64,000 nt of DNA, taken from positions 2,666,001 through 2,730,000 of the forward strand of contig JAGKQI010000098.1 in the NCBI GenBank assembly GCA_018806915.1, in the 5' to 3' direction. Of this stretch, positions 30,994-41,568 are shown piece by piece. Below the pieces are notes generated by a model, which ran no database searches, had not been told where the DNA came from, and saw only the letters and a list, made by a program, of their open reading frames with translations. The DNA is from Phytophthora colocasiae. Lineage: Eukaryota; Oomycota; Peronosporomycetes; Peronosporales; Peronosporaceae. Every line of letters begins with the position of its first letter. Within the stretch, counting starts at the first letter, position 1. A program made the translations under genes and the position numbers.

Positions 30994-33102
30994 TTACTCC
31001 AGCAGTTCCCCGTCAAACATTGGCTTGATGGCTGAAGCGAAGTACGGCGTTGGTCCAGTGCGATGGGTAACTGCGGCGAGTGCTCCTTCGTAAATACTCC
31101 CGTCGGCACGACCCACCGACGAGTTCAATACAGTGTCCGTAAGCAAGAAGGCGTCAACGAGACCCACGGCATCTTCGCGTACACGTGTACAGCTTTCCAT
31201 TAGCCTCTCACGAACGAGGTTACACTGAAATGGCGACATAAACTTCTCCTTGAGCAAAAATGCTGCCCCGCGATCGAGTTCCTGGCAAATATACACCTGG
31301 CAAAGTGCTTCGAGCGCTGGCACAAGACCAGCACTGTCTCCTGACGAGTCCGTCTTGAGCTCCTGAATATGTTGGAGGAACGCGGAAGCCACGTTGTAGA
31401 ATACATGCACGCGCGCGATTCCCACGAGGTCCACCTGGCATGAATTCACACGTTCTGCTTCTGTTTTCCCCTTAGCAGCAGCCAACTTAGCCGCGACTTG
31501 CAGGACTTGACGACCAGTATACACATCAAGCGCGTCTCGAAGCAACGCAGCGTTGTTCAGGTCGGTAGAGCCTTCCACTCCCCATTGGCGGCGTTGGTTG
31601 CTGGCCTGTTCTCTTTCCAAATACTGTACTGACCCAGAGAGCTTTTCGCCATTTTGCAGTTTCTCCACAGAGCGCAGGAGGTAATGCGCTGTTTGCAGCG
31701 CCATGACAGTATTGTCGCCCTCGAAGGTTACCATGACCGAGAAGTCTGCAAACAACTCAGCCAATCCAGTGTATTTGCTGTAACCATTCCCACCGCAGCT
31801 TTGACGGCACACATCAATCCCTTCCTGCACGTCCCAGGTACAAAACGCTTTGAACCCCGACATGGTACCATGAATATCTGCCAAAAGTGCCTCGGAGATG
31901 TCGCTTCCATGAGTGTCAAATTGCTGCAGCAGACGTGTGATGTGCCTTGTCTGCAGGCGATACGCATATGCCCGTGCTAGTACGGGCATTAGGCGGTACT
32001 GGTGCGTCTGGTAGTCTAGTAAACGGGTTTCCGAGTGTGAATCTTCTGAATTCACCTGCAAGCCTTGACGTCGAACCGCAGCATAGCGCACAGCGATCGT
32101 CACTGCCTTCTCCAAAATCCCTACCGACAACGTCACAATCTTGCCGCGGTTAACTAGAAGAGCAGCATACGCCAACTGAGCCTTATGTTGTGTCTGTGAG
32201 AACACACCCTCTCGGGAGACCTGAGCATAGCGGCGTAGCATGTTTGCTCTCGGAATACGGACATGGTCGAATTGGATCCAACCATTGTCCACCCCTTGCA
32301 GCCCCATTTTGGACCCCATGTCGCCGATTCGGACACCAGGCAGTGGTTCATGTGTCTCTACATCTCGTAGTGGCACAATAAAGCTCTGAATGCCGTGATC
32401 AGTGCTATCACCAGACAGCACAAGTCTGGCAAAGCACACAGTGTGTGTAGCAGTCTGTCCTGCTCCACCGATCCACCACTTTGTCGCAGTGTCTGTGGGT
32501 GTATGGATAACGAACTCATCCGTCTTCACATCAAACGTAGCTGTGGTCTCGAAGCCTCGTGTAAAACTGCCGTGACCGAGCTCCGTCATGCCGTAGCAGC
32601 CGAAGAGCTCCAGCATCATCGTGGGCAGCATCCATTCGTCCTGTTGACTCTGATCTCCCTGCCCCATAATTGCGCCGAGGAACAGACCAAAGTGAACGCC
32701 ATTGCGCGTCCACATCGGCAGATCAAACACACCCACGATGTCCGCCAGCGTGTCTCTCTTGTCCACATCTGCGCCGTGTTCCATGAAGAGCGAGTACAGT
32801 CGCCGTACGCGCTGCACTGTATGCTCCCGACGCTGCGCCAATGAACGATCGAAGATGGCTACATCGTTGCGGAATTCCGGGTGGCCTTCCAGTAGCTGCA
32901 TGGCCTCCAGACGCAATTCCGTCTGCCTCTTCCCGCCATAGATGGAGTCGGCCATGGCGCGAGGAGAGAAGCTGCCACGCGCGCGCTCCGTCACGAGCTC
33001 AGCGACAGTTTGATCCCGCGTAGACACGGCACATGGGGCAGGTTGCAGTTGACGTGAGAGCGCAGCGAGACGGCGAGATGAAGCAGAAGACGTGTCCGAC
33101 AT
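30994..33102 (-). CDS. Peroxisomal acyl-CoA oxidase with PTS2 signal
   Basis: This is a 702-residue single-exon protein. The start MSDTSSASS (33102) was chosen over upstream Met codons because it places RLAALSRQL near the N-terminus. That nonapeptide fits the PTS2 import signal R-L-x5-Q-L. The enzyme oxidises fatty acyl-CoA to enoyl-CoA with FAD, passing electrons to oxygen, in the first step of peroxisomal beta-oxidation. Family features are GCYGMTELGHGS and the flavin-domain stretch KWWIGGAGQTATH. CRQSCGGNGYSKY and VTFEGDNTVMALQTA follow. The C-terminus GELLE is not a PTS1, which agrees with PTS2 import. Confidence 0.92.
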   Translation of the reverse strand: MSDTSSASSRRLAALSRQLQPAPCAVSTRDQTVAELVTERARGSFSPRAMADSIYGGKRQTELRLEAMQLLEGHPEFRNDVAIFDRSLAQRREHTVQRVRRLYSLFMEHGADVDKRDTLADIVGVFDLPMWTRNGVHFGLFLGAIMGQGDQSQQDEWMLPTMMLELFGCYGMTELGHGSFTRGFETTATFDVKTDEFVIHTPTDTATKWWIGGAGQTATHTVCFARLVLSGDSTDHGIQSFIVPLRDVETHEPLPGVRIGDMGSKMGLQGVDNGWIQFDHVRIPRANMLRRYAQVSREGVFSQTQHKAQLAYAALLVNRGKIVTLSVGILEKAVTIAVRYAAVRRQGLQVNSEDSHSETRLLDYQTHQYRLMPVLARAYAYRLQTRHITRLLQQFDTHGSDISEALLADIHGTMSGFKAFCTWDVQEGIDVCRQSCGGNGYSKYTGLAELFADFSVMVTFEGDNTVMALQTAHYLLRSVEKLQNGEKLSGSVQYLEREQASNQRRQWGVEGSTDLNNAALLRDALDVYTGRQVLQVAAKLAAAKGKTEAERVNSCQVDLVGIARVHVFYNVASAFLQHIQELKTDSSGDSAGLVPALEALCQVYICQELDRGAAFLLKEKFMSPFQCNLVRERLMESCTRVREDAVGLVDAFLLTDTVLNSSVGRADGSIYEGALAAVTHRTGPTPYFASAIKPMFDGELLE

Positions 33103-33401
33103 GATGCAAATGGCAAAGTGAGTGCTTGAAGCTGACGTGAACATGGACATCATTCAGGTTGTTCCTGTGAAAGACGATGACAAAAATATATTGAGGATAC
33201 TGTATTTTGAAGGTTTTAAGGTTGGTAAGTGTAAATCTGGGGGAAATGGCTACAGATTATATTATATTTGAGAGTTGTTTAGTCTGTGACCGAGGAGTTG
33301 GTCTGACAACTTGGATCGTTAGTACCTTTGGATAGTGTCATGACCAGATTTCGCTGTGGGTTTACGCCGTTGAAGTTCTAGCGCACGTCAAAATACAGTG
33401 A

Positions 33402-34390
33402 CTACAACTCGTAGTCACCCCAGGCTTCCCTTGCGATTACTGGTGATGAAGCACTACTCAATAACCCCGGCTTCTCAAAGAGCTGCAGATTGCGCATATT
33501 CACGATGATATTGATCTTCTTGGGAATTGGTCTGTCGGGCAGCACGGGGGCCGATTTCGATGGCGAGAGCCTAGCTGAGTTTTGCTCCGATGTCTTCTTC
33601 CTTTTCTTCTTCTTGCAGTGGGTCTTGTGCTGCGTGCTGACCGACTGCTCTCTTTCATTGATGCTTGACATCGATTCGTGCTGGCGATAGGTTTGTAGCA
33701 CAGGTTTAGCCGACTGTGGCCGTGGTGGTAAACTATCCGAAGCTGAAGGAGGCTTTGACTGCCGTGCTGACATCAGAGGACGGGACTGCACGGACACTGC
33801 GTAACACATGCCACACACACAGTTAGAAGCGTCAATGTACTAGCGACAAGTACAAGAAGTGATACTACAATTCGCAAGAAGTTCTACTCACCAGTATCCT
33901 TAGTTTCGCGGTGGCCGCACTCTTTGTCCCCTACAAAGCCCCTCAAAAATTCAAACAACGATCAGAACTCAAAATTCCAGAGTCACACCGATCGGAAGCA
34001 ATAAACACTCACGCATCGCCACATTTAAGGTTTTCCCATTGCAGTGCAGACTTTGACTTCTCTCTGCAGCAGACTGCCGTCGAATCAACTTGAACTGTGC
34101 AAAGTCCTCGACTGTCTTCTTGCCCATAATTTTCTGCTGGGCATGGCGGAGATGTATTACCTCTTTCTCCTCACGTTGCTGCTTGCGCTTCTCTGCCAGG
34201 AGCTCCGTTTGCAGCTTAAAATTGGCTTCCGATTGACCATCGCACAAATTGTCAGTCCATAATTATATATAGCAACTTCATCCTAGCATCACAGTAACTC
34301 ACCTGGAGCGACTACGCTCTTCCTCTTGCTTCCAGTCTCTCTACTCCTCCGCTTAGCGCTGCGTCGAGGTCTTGACCTCTCGTCCTCCAT
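33402..34390 (-). CDS. Basic coiled-coil protein, unknown function, four exons
   Basis: Exons are 34390-34303, 34225-34013, 33930-33892 and 33796-33402, all joined in phase 1, giving 244 residues. Exon 1 is very basic (RPRRSAKRRSRETGSKRKS). Exon 2 is a charged helix likely to coil (LLAEKRKQQREEKEVIHLRH). Exon 4 is Ser/Pro-rich with a lysine run (CKKKKRKKTSE), then KKINIIVNMRNLQLFEKPGL, and ends REAWGDYEL. A nuclear location is suggested by the basic patches. No domain is recognised. The acceptor of exon 2 (CGGAAG) has a weak pyrimidine tract, so its border is the least sure. Confidence 0.6.
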
Positions 34391-34620
34391 TATAGAACAC
34401 TTGCTTCAACGTCACTTCGTCTAAATACGAATACAAAAACGTACCGTGCCTGCTCCCATTAAATACGTTGATTCAAGTTCATGTGGTGTACACATTTTAC
34501 TAGTAGGTCTGTATTACCATACTCAACACAAGTGTTTTCACCGTCCCGCCCTTGCTCCCAGAGTCACTTCCAAAGAACTCGCCGAAGGCCAAGAAGCGCT
34601 CGTCGTCGTCTCCTGCGGCC

Positions 34621-37600
34621 ATGAATCCGTCGTATCCGGGCTCGTCCGGGGACCGTCACGGGCCTCCGTCGCTCAGTTCGGCCTCCAGCTCCGGCATGGG
34701 AGGGAAACCCAACCCGCAGCAACAGCAGACGCACAGTTACCACCCGCAGCCGTCACTGGCTCAGCTCGGTCACTTGCACCCACTCCATGGCGGCTCTCAG
34801 CAGCCCCAACAGCAGCAGCAACACTCCATAATGCATCCAGGAGGTCCTGTGCTGCCACCCCCTCCGCTCCCGGGCTCTCTAGGCGGCGGTGGACCCTCGT
34901 CGTCGCGCTCTCCCCATCCGCTCTCAGGCTCGATTCTTCACCCACCACGAGGCAATCTGGGAGGATCATCTAGCTCTGGAGGACCCCCTTCTGTGCTGGG
35001 AAAACCTACGGGCTCTCAAGGCCCACCACCTTCAAGTGCCGCAGGAATGATGGGTCATTCAGTCCGTATGCAGGCCCCTAGTATGAGCCAAAGTATGGGC
35101 AATGTGCAGCAGAGTATGGCGCCGTCCTCGGGCGCCCTGAAGCCGCCCACACAGGGCTACAACGTGCGTCCTCAGTCGCCGCCGCGTCGTCCTCAAGAGA
35201 CGCAGCAACAGCAGCAGCAAGTGCCGATCCAGCATCAGTACGGACTGGATGGACGTATCATCCCCAACGACCAAGTGGAAGGAGACTATTATCAGCAAGG
35301 GCAGACCATGTCTGGTCCTCCTCCGCGTCACCGCGAACTTCGTGTTGAAGATGCATTATTGTACCTGGACCAAGTGAAGCAGCAGTTCGGAGACCAACCA
35401 GATATCTACAACCAGTTCCTGGATGTCATGAAGGACTTTAAGGCACAGGCGATCGACACTCCCGGAGTCATTCTCCGTGTATCGACGCTCTTCCGTGGAT
35501 ATCCCAACTTGATCCTGGGCTTTAACACTTTCCTTCCACCAGGATACCGAATTCGTCCAGACACGTCCATTGAGGTGATTCCATCCCAGATGGCCGGTCG
35601 TGGAGGTGTGCAGCAGTCGATGTACGCAGGTGTTGGAGGCCAACAGCCTTCGGGTGCTAACATGGGCCATCGGCCGCCGCCCGTGACGATCCCTCCTCCC
35701 CCGTACTCGCCACCAGAGCTCCACAAGCCCACACCATCATCGCGTCAACAATTGGCTCCTGCTGGTCAGATGAAGGCTGGTGGGAAACCAAAGAAGCAAC
35801 AGCAACAAGTGCCCGCTCCGAGTGGAGGCAACGCAGCGCGCAACTCAACGAATCCGGTGGAGTTTGACCACGCTATCCACTATGTGACAACGATCAAGCA
35901 GCGCTTCGCCGATGAGCCAGAGACATACAAGGAATTTCTTGCGATCTTGCACACGTACCAGAAAGAGCAGCGATCCATCCGCCAGGTACTAGACCAAGTT
36001 TCGCACCTGTTCCGTGACCATCCAGATTTGCTGCGCGAGTTTACTTTTTTCCTGCCCGATGCAGTACAGGAACAAGCTAAGGAGCGGCTGAACCGTGCTG
36101 CCGAGAAGGCCCAGCAGCGTAAGGACATGATGGCGCAAAAGGCGCGAAAGTATGGCTCGTCGTCGCAGGGATACCAGCCCGATCGACGGGACGACCGTGG
36201 CCTGGACTCACCGTCCAGTGCTGCAATGAAGGGCGGACGTATGATGGTTGATGACGAAGATGCTTACATGAAATACGGTAAAAAGGGAAGAGGCTATAAG
36301 GATGATGACCGTCGCCTCAGTGGTAAAGCTCTGGAGCGCCGTGAAAAAGAAAGAGAACGCGAACACAACCGAGCGCAGTTCAACCATAAACGCAACAAAC
36401 GCCGCTCCTACGATGGAAAGGAGCGCCGTGCCTACCTGGCGATTTCGGACGTGCTTCTTGACAAGGAGGAGTGGAATATTTTCGAGAGGATTAAGAAGAT
36501 CCTTCCATCTCGTGACAACTGGCGCGAATTCCTCAAGTGCTTGGAGTTGTACAGCCAGGAGGTTCTGGACCGCAACGAAATGCTATCGCTTATCAGGAAC
36601 CTCTTCGGCCGTCACACAGACCTGGTGGAAGAGTTTGACCACCTCCTGTGCTCTCACGGTGTGCAAAAGACTCCCAAAGAGATTTGGCCGTTCATTCCGC
36701 TGGCAGAGACGGATCTGTCGCAGTGCCGTCGCGCGACTCCTTCATATCGTGGTCTGCCTGCAAGCTACCCCATCCCTCCATGCTCTCACCGGTCAGCGCT
36801 TGAAAAACAAGTGTGCAACGACTCCTGGGTGTCTGTGCCTACGGGCAGTGAAGACTTCTCGTTTAAAAGCATGCGCAAGAACCAGTATGAAGAGGCGCTC
36901 TTCAAATGCGAAGATGAGCGTTTTGAGATTGACATGGTGATCGAGGCAAATGCATCTACTATTAGCATTCTAGAGCCATTGGCTCACGAGATCGATGTGC
37001 TTAAGAAGGCCACGGAGTCAAGTGGCTATGATAGTAAGATGTGGAACTACGTTGTGGATAAGGGGACATTCCGCGTGACCCACTTGAACGCCATTACCCG
37101 CATCTATGGCGAGTCCGGGTCTCAGATTCTGGAACTGCTGCGCAAGCACCCGGCAGGCGCGATCCCTATTATTCTAAAGCGCCTCAAGCAAAAGGATGAA
37201 GAATGGCGTCGTGCGCGTGAAGACTTGAACCGTCAATGGAAGGAGGTAAACGAGAAAAATTACCACAAGTCGTTGGACCACTCCAGCTTTTACTTCAAGC
37301 AGAAAGACAAGAAGCAGACGAGTATGAAGATGATGATGCAGGAAGCGAAGAAGAAACTGGAGGCGGATGAGAAGCGTGCCGAAGAAACAAAGATGGACTC
37401 GAATGCGTCCCCATCTACAGTTTCAGCTACAGCCGCTGTTGTGGGTGCCAAGGCTCCTCCTCAGGCATCGGACATTGCAGATGCACTTAAGAAGGAGCAA
37501 ATTGCAGACGCAGAGAAGGCTGTAACCACGACAGCCATACCGTCTGCAGCAACGGGGTCGCAGCCAATTGTGTCTTCAAAGTGGAAGCCTCATTTCACGT

Positions 37601-39402
37601 ACAAGTTTGCGTCCGTCCAGATTCATAAGGAGGCGTTCGGTTTGCTGTCGTATGCCGCGGAGAAGAATCTCAGTGTGGCCGACAAGGAAAAAATATCCAA
37701 GGTCTGGCAGGCATTCTTCTTTCCATTCTTCCATCTAGAGGAAGAGTGGCTCGTCCGCAAACCGCAACACACTACCGTGACGCTCGAGAAGGCGAAGACG
37801 TTGCCTGTCGGCACAGAGGTGAGCACGGAGTTCGGCGAGGGGACGGTACAGCAGTTCAACAAAGAGAAGGGTAATTTCACGATCAACCTGGCTGGGGTTG
37901 GATGCCAGGCATACTTGCAGCCCAGTGCTCTTACTATCCAGGAGGCCACTGATTTCCCTCCTGGTCTCCCTGCGCACGATAGCAAGCAGGAGGCGGCCAA
38001 AGCGCAAATGGACTATAGATCGCGCTTCTATGGCAACCAGCACGCGTACGCGTTCCTGCGTTTGTACCAGATGCTGCACAACCGACTCGAGCGCGCTTTC
38101 GATTTATGCGAGAAGGCGAAGCGTAACCGCAACCGTCGCACCATTAACCCGGCAGCACGCGCGCTGGCTCATGCTCACCACTCCCTATCGGCATCTACCA
38201 AAGAGAAGACGGGGGACTACCAGGCGTTTGTATCCAAGTTGTACTCTGTGATCGACGGCTCGGTTGACAACTCCAAGTATGAGGATTCTTGTCGTAGTCT
38301 TATGGGATCTACGTCCTACTTCCTGTTTACGATGGACAAACTGGTGACGCTGGTTCTTAAACAGATGCAGCACCTGGCGAATGATGACACTTGTCAAGAG
38401 CTTACGAAGGCATTTGCAGAGATGCAAGACGCACCGAAGCCCTCCGTGGACCTCGCAGGCGCCGAAGCCAGGGCTACTGCGTATCTCAACAAGACAAAAT
38501 CAATCTTCGAGGGTGAAGGCGCGTTCCGCATTGAATTCAACCCTGGCGTCTTGCGCAAGACCCCTCTCGAGGCGCGCGGTGGTTCCACTCCATCAGGTGC
38601 GTCTGAGCCCTTCAAAATCTGGGCACCTTCACCAAGGGTCAAGGCTCCGGAATTTAGTAAATGGCTTATTGAGCCCGATATGGCGATCGAGTATCTTGGT
38701 TCGATAGATGAGGATGGAGACGACGACGACGACGACGAAGAATCTCCGAGTGCTACACCTGCGGATACACCGTCAGCTACACCCATGTATGGGTCCCCAG
38801 TGCACGACACGCCTGTACACGACTCACTGGATGATGAGGATGAAGCGATGGAGGAATCGAAGGAAGATGGCGAGATAAAAAAGGAGCTTTTAACACCAGC
38901 TTCATCTGGAAGTGTGGAGCAGAGCGATAGCGCCAGCGCTTCATCCGATGACGCAAACTCAACAAGCACGACAAAGGCCTTGGAGTCGGCGACGCTACTG
39001 AAGAAGCGCGTCCGTGATTCGTCAGAGGAGGATACTACGGGATTGGAAGCATTGTCTGCATCTACCGCGGCAGCGGAGGGGTTGCTTGCTGCCAAGAAAG
39101 CGAAGACAACAACTGATGCTACTTCCCCAGACGTATCGAGATCTACACAGGAAGACGAACCTATGATGGGAGAAGAGAAAACTTCTTCTGCTGATGCGAT
39201 CCCCAAAACCGAAGATGCTGTGCAGATGGTACCAGTCGAGCGAGATGAACAGGAGAAGGAAACCGAACGGTATCCGGCTACGGAACCGGTGCCATCGCTG
39301 GACATGATGCTTCCAAGTAATAGTGCCTCTGACGCCTCCTCTGCTCCTACTCATGCACCAGGTTTTTCGTCTGTAGGAACAAGCGACGACAAGAAGGAGT
39401 AA
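34621..39402 (+). CDS. SIN3: SIN3-type transcriptional corepressor
   Basis: This is a 1,593-residue single-exon protein. The first ATG of the open frame (34621) sits before a Gln/Pro/Gly-rich disordered start. Three paired amphipathic helix domains follow: PAH1 (about 240-310, LRVEDALLYLDQVKQQF), PAH2 (about 413-480, AIHYVTTIKQRFADEPETYK) and PAH3 (about 603-675, LLDKEEWNIFERIKKIL). The histone-deacetylase interaction region follows (about 693-795, TPSYRGLPASYPIPPC and SEDFSFKSMRKNQYEE). Then come the C-terminal corepressor domain and a long acidic, Ser-rich tail. SIN3 is the scaffold that brings class I HDACs to promoters. Near residue 1060 an SH3/Tudor-like unit (EVSTEFGEGTVQQFNKEKGN) is inserted, unlike animal and yeast SIN3. 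Confidence 0.94.
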   Translation: MNPSYPGSSGDRHGPPSLSSASSSGMGGKPNPQQQQTHSYHPQPSLAQLGHLHPLHGGSQQPQQQQQHSIMHPGGPVLPPPPLPGSLGGGGPSSSRSPHPLSGSILHPPRGNLGGSSSSGGPPSVLGKPTGSQGPPPSSAAGMMGHSVRMQAPSMSQSMGNVQQSMAPSSGALKPPTQGYNVRPQSPPRRPQETQQQQQQVPIQHQYGLDGRIIPNDQVEGDYYQQGQTMSGPPPRHRELRVEDALLYLDQVKQQFGDQPDIYNQFLDVMKDFKAQAIDTPGVILRVSTLFRGYPNLILGFNTFLPPGYRIRPDTSIEVIPSQMAGRGGVQQSMYAGVGGQQPSGANMGHRPPPVTIPPPPYSPPELHKPTPSSRQQLAPAGQMKAGGKPKKQQQQVPAPSGGNAARNSTNPVEFDHAIHYVTTIKQRFADEPETYKEFLAILHTYQKEQRSIRQVLDQVSHLFRDHPDLLREFTFFLPDAVQEQAKERLNRAAEKAQQRKDMMAQKARKYGSSSQGYQPDRRDDRGLDSPSSAAMKGGRMMVDDEDAYMKYGKKGRGYKDDDRRLSGKALERREKEREREHNRAQFNHKRNKRRSYDGKERRAYLAISDVLLDKEEWNIFERIKKILPSRDNWREFLKCLELYSQEVLDRNEMLSLIRNLFGRHTDLVEEFDHLLCSHGVQKTPKEIWPFIPLAETDLSQCRRATPSYRGLPASYPIPPCSHRSALEKQVCNDSWVSVPTGSEDFSFKSMRKNQYEEALFKCEDERFEIDMVIEANASTISILEPLAHEIDVLKKATESSGYDSKMWNYVVDKGTFRVTHLNAITRIYGESGSQILELLRKHPAGAIPIILKRLKQKDEEWRRAREDLNRQWKEVNEKNYHKSLDHSSFYFKQKDKKQTSMKMMMQEAKKKLEADEKRAEETKMDSNASPSTVSATAAVVGAKAPPQASDIADALKKEQIADAEKAVTTTAIPSAATGSQPIVSSKWKPHFTYKFASVQIHKEAFGLLSYAAEKNLSVADKEKISKVWQAFFFPFFHLEEEWLVRKPQHTTVTLEKAKTLPVGTEVSTEFGEGTVQQFNKEKGNFTINLAGVGCQAYLQPSALTIQEATDFPPGLPAHDSKQEAAKAQMDYRSRFYGNQHAYAFLRLYQMLHNRLERAFDLCEKAKRNRNRRTINPAARALAHAHHSLSASTKEKTGDYQAFVSKLYSVIDGSVDNSKYEDSCRSLMGSTSYFLFTMDKLVTLVLKQMQHLANDDTCQELTKAFAEMQDAPKPSVDLAGAEARATAYLNKTKSIFEGEGAFRIEFNPGVLRKTPLEARGGSTPSGASEPFKIWAPSPRVKAPEFSKWLIEPDMAIEYLGSIDEDGDDDDDDEESPSATPADTPSATPMYGSPVHDTPVHDSLDDEDEAMEESKEDGEIKKELLTPASSGSVEQSDSASASSDDANSTSTTKALESATLLKKRVRDSSEEDTTGLEALSASTAAAEGLLAAKKAKTTTDATSPDVSRSTQEDEPMMGEEKTSSADAIPKTEDAVQMVPVERDEQEKETERYPATEPVPSLDMMLPSNSASDASSAPTHAPGFSSVGTSDDKKE

Positions 39403-39639
39403 GATCTGGATCACACAACCAAGGGAGTGAAGGCAGTATTCGGTAATTCATGTATGCTTCCCAGTTGCCCACCATTTGTTGCAGTATTATCAGTTCGCTA
39501 TTTGGAGTGGTTGCCTCCAGTATAGCCCACTAAAAATATTGGAGGGCAGGACTGCGATCGTCCATGAACAACAAACGGGTATGGTCCTCGATATTCTCTG
39601 CTTTGGTGCTGTCTATATGAGGGCTAAGGTGGCGTTTTG

Positions 39640-41521
39640 ATGAAGCGGATGGCCATGCAGCAGGGGGTGACGCATTGGACGTCTGCCTTGACTGGCACGG
39701 AACATGCTACTACAAAATTAGGAGCCCGCTTCCATCTTCGTGGCCTCTTTCTTCGACAACTAGACTTTTCCATCGACGAGCTGAACTTTATCGTCACGTA
39801 TTTGGCGAATGAGACTACGATCTGCGAGCAACCGTGGTGGCGGGGACTTTCACACACTGAGCGGTAGGCATCCACGGCGCACGTTATGAAGCCTAAAATG
39901 GCTTAGTTGTGTTGTGTTGTTTACAGTTTGGAGACAGCTAGTCGAATGAAGATGCAGCATCTTCGACGCGGTGAAGAGCACGTGATGTGGTTGACTTCGA
40001 TGGAGACTCCTCGATCGTGCATCCTTCTTTACGGCAACGCCGAAGCCAGACCGTTTAATGTGGCTACTACACCAGTCTTGAATTTCACAGAGGGGTCTGT
40101 TGTTGGAAATCTTGGGTCTAAGCCACGTCTAGCAGGTGGGCTGGGTCAACAGCCCGCAATGGACACATCATCTTCAATCAGTACAGCCGTAAAAACTGGT
40201 GTCTCAGACAGCAAATGGAGACGTATTAAGCGGGAGAACTCACTGAGGAAAGGCATACACCTGTACAACAAGGTCATCATTTCCGGACCAGCAGACTACA
40301 TTGTTCTTACTGAAAGTGATGTCCGCGAATCAGGATCAGGTGCTGCAGATCGACTCCAGTTAGCAAAGATGTTCGGGCTCGAGAGATATGTCGGATGCCT
40401 TCGTCAGAGTGTTTTTGAGCCTGGAACTATCCTTGTTAAAGAAGGCCATAAACTGAACTCCTTGTACCTTATCGTTGAAGGAGAATGTCGAGCATCCATC
40501 GCGCGTGATGACACTGTCAGCCCCAGTTTTATCCAGTCCAGTGAGATTAACTCTAACAACTACAAACCACCACTGACAACGGCAGAAGCCCAACTACGAC
40601 ACACGCGAAAGTTTCGCTGGAGCGATGACTCTCAGCTGCCTGTAGCTTCCCTTGGCCCCAAATCGAGTGTGGGGGACATTTCACTGATGCTTGGAATTCC
40701 AGAGCCCACCACGGTGAGGGCTGTGACGACTGTAAATGTCCTGACGCTCTCTCAAGAAGACTTCAATCGAGAAAACAGTGATTGGAATGATCCAACAGTG
40801 GCTGCTTGCATCGAGAGTAAGTGCTGCTGATATATTGAGCATCGTTGTCACCCTGACTTGTTAATGTGTCAGTAGAGTTGCAGAATACAGCATACGACAC
40901 CCTGCGCTTTGTACTGGAACGTGTCGAAATCGAGTCCAAGAATGAACATTGCGACCAGCGACTCAAGATTGATTCGCTACAGGAAGTTTTGCGACAGAAG
41001 CAGTCAGATTCACATTCGATGACCTCTTCCTCTGTTGGGGGCTCTCAGAGTGGTTTGACTGTTGTTCACCATCAATCCGACTCAAATGCATGCGAGCAGA
41101 TGCCCAAACCTGTGTCACTGCCGTCGGTGGTGCTGAAACATGCAGGTACCAGGAGACAATACGCTGCAAGGGAAGATGTCGTTTGTCAAGAGAATCCGAC
41201 ACGAATGACTCGACAGCAACGGAAGGCTGCACGGGCCTTTGCCAACCTACAGTATCCTGTGGCAGGCAAAAGCCTTGGAGACTGTGTACAGCTGCCCCCC
41301 AATGTACAAATCGAAGACCTTCCGGGTACAGACCAATCTTCACAGATGAATCCTCAACCAGATGATGAGCTACTCTTCTTGTTCCCGACGATGACCAAAC
41401 GCCGGCAACTTCATGGAATGTGAGTTCAGTTTCTAACGATTTGTTTGCAATGTTGTTCTTACGTTGTGATGTTAATAGGAATTTGCCTTTACTCCCATCG
41501 TACCGAGGTTACGACTCATGA
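39640..41521 (+). CDS. cNMP-binding-domain protein, four exons
   Basis: Exons are 39640-39863, 39927-40816, 40873-41419 and 41479-41521, giving 567 residues. The CAP_ED/cNMP fold spans roughly residues 215-370, with GTILVKEGHKLNSLYLIVEG (beta roll) and SVGDISLMLGIPEPTTVRAV (phosphate-binding cassette). A charged 60-residue Ser-rich insert separates the two halves. The cassette lacks the usual FGExAL and PRAA residues, so nucleotide binding is doubtful. The N-terminus and the C-terminal third (TRQQRKAARAFANLQ) match no domain I know. No channel helices or kinase domain are present. The last exon encodes only 14 residues (MNLPLLPSYRGYDS). Its 3' end lies 47 bp from the convergent Anp1 gene. Confidence 0.78.
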
Positions 41522-41568
41522 ATCGCAGAAAACTACCAATATAACTTGTCTTTATTAACAAGTTGTAG

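Noticed and set aside
34552..34620. SIN3 start upstream of 34621
   Set aside because: The extra residues begin at TTG; the first ATG in frame is 34621.
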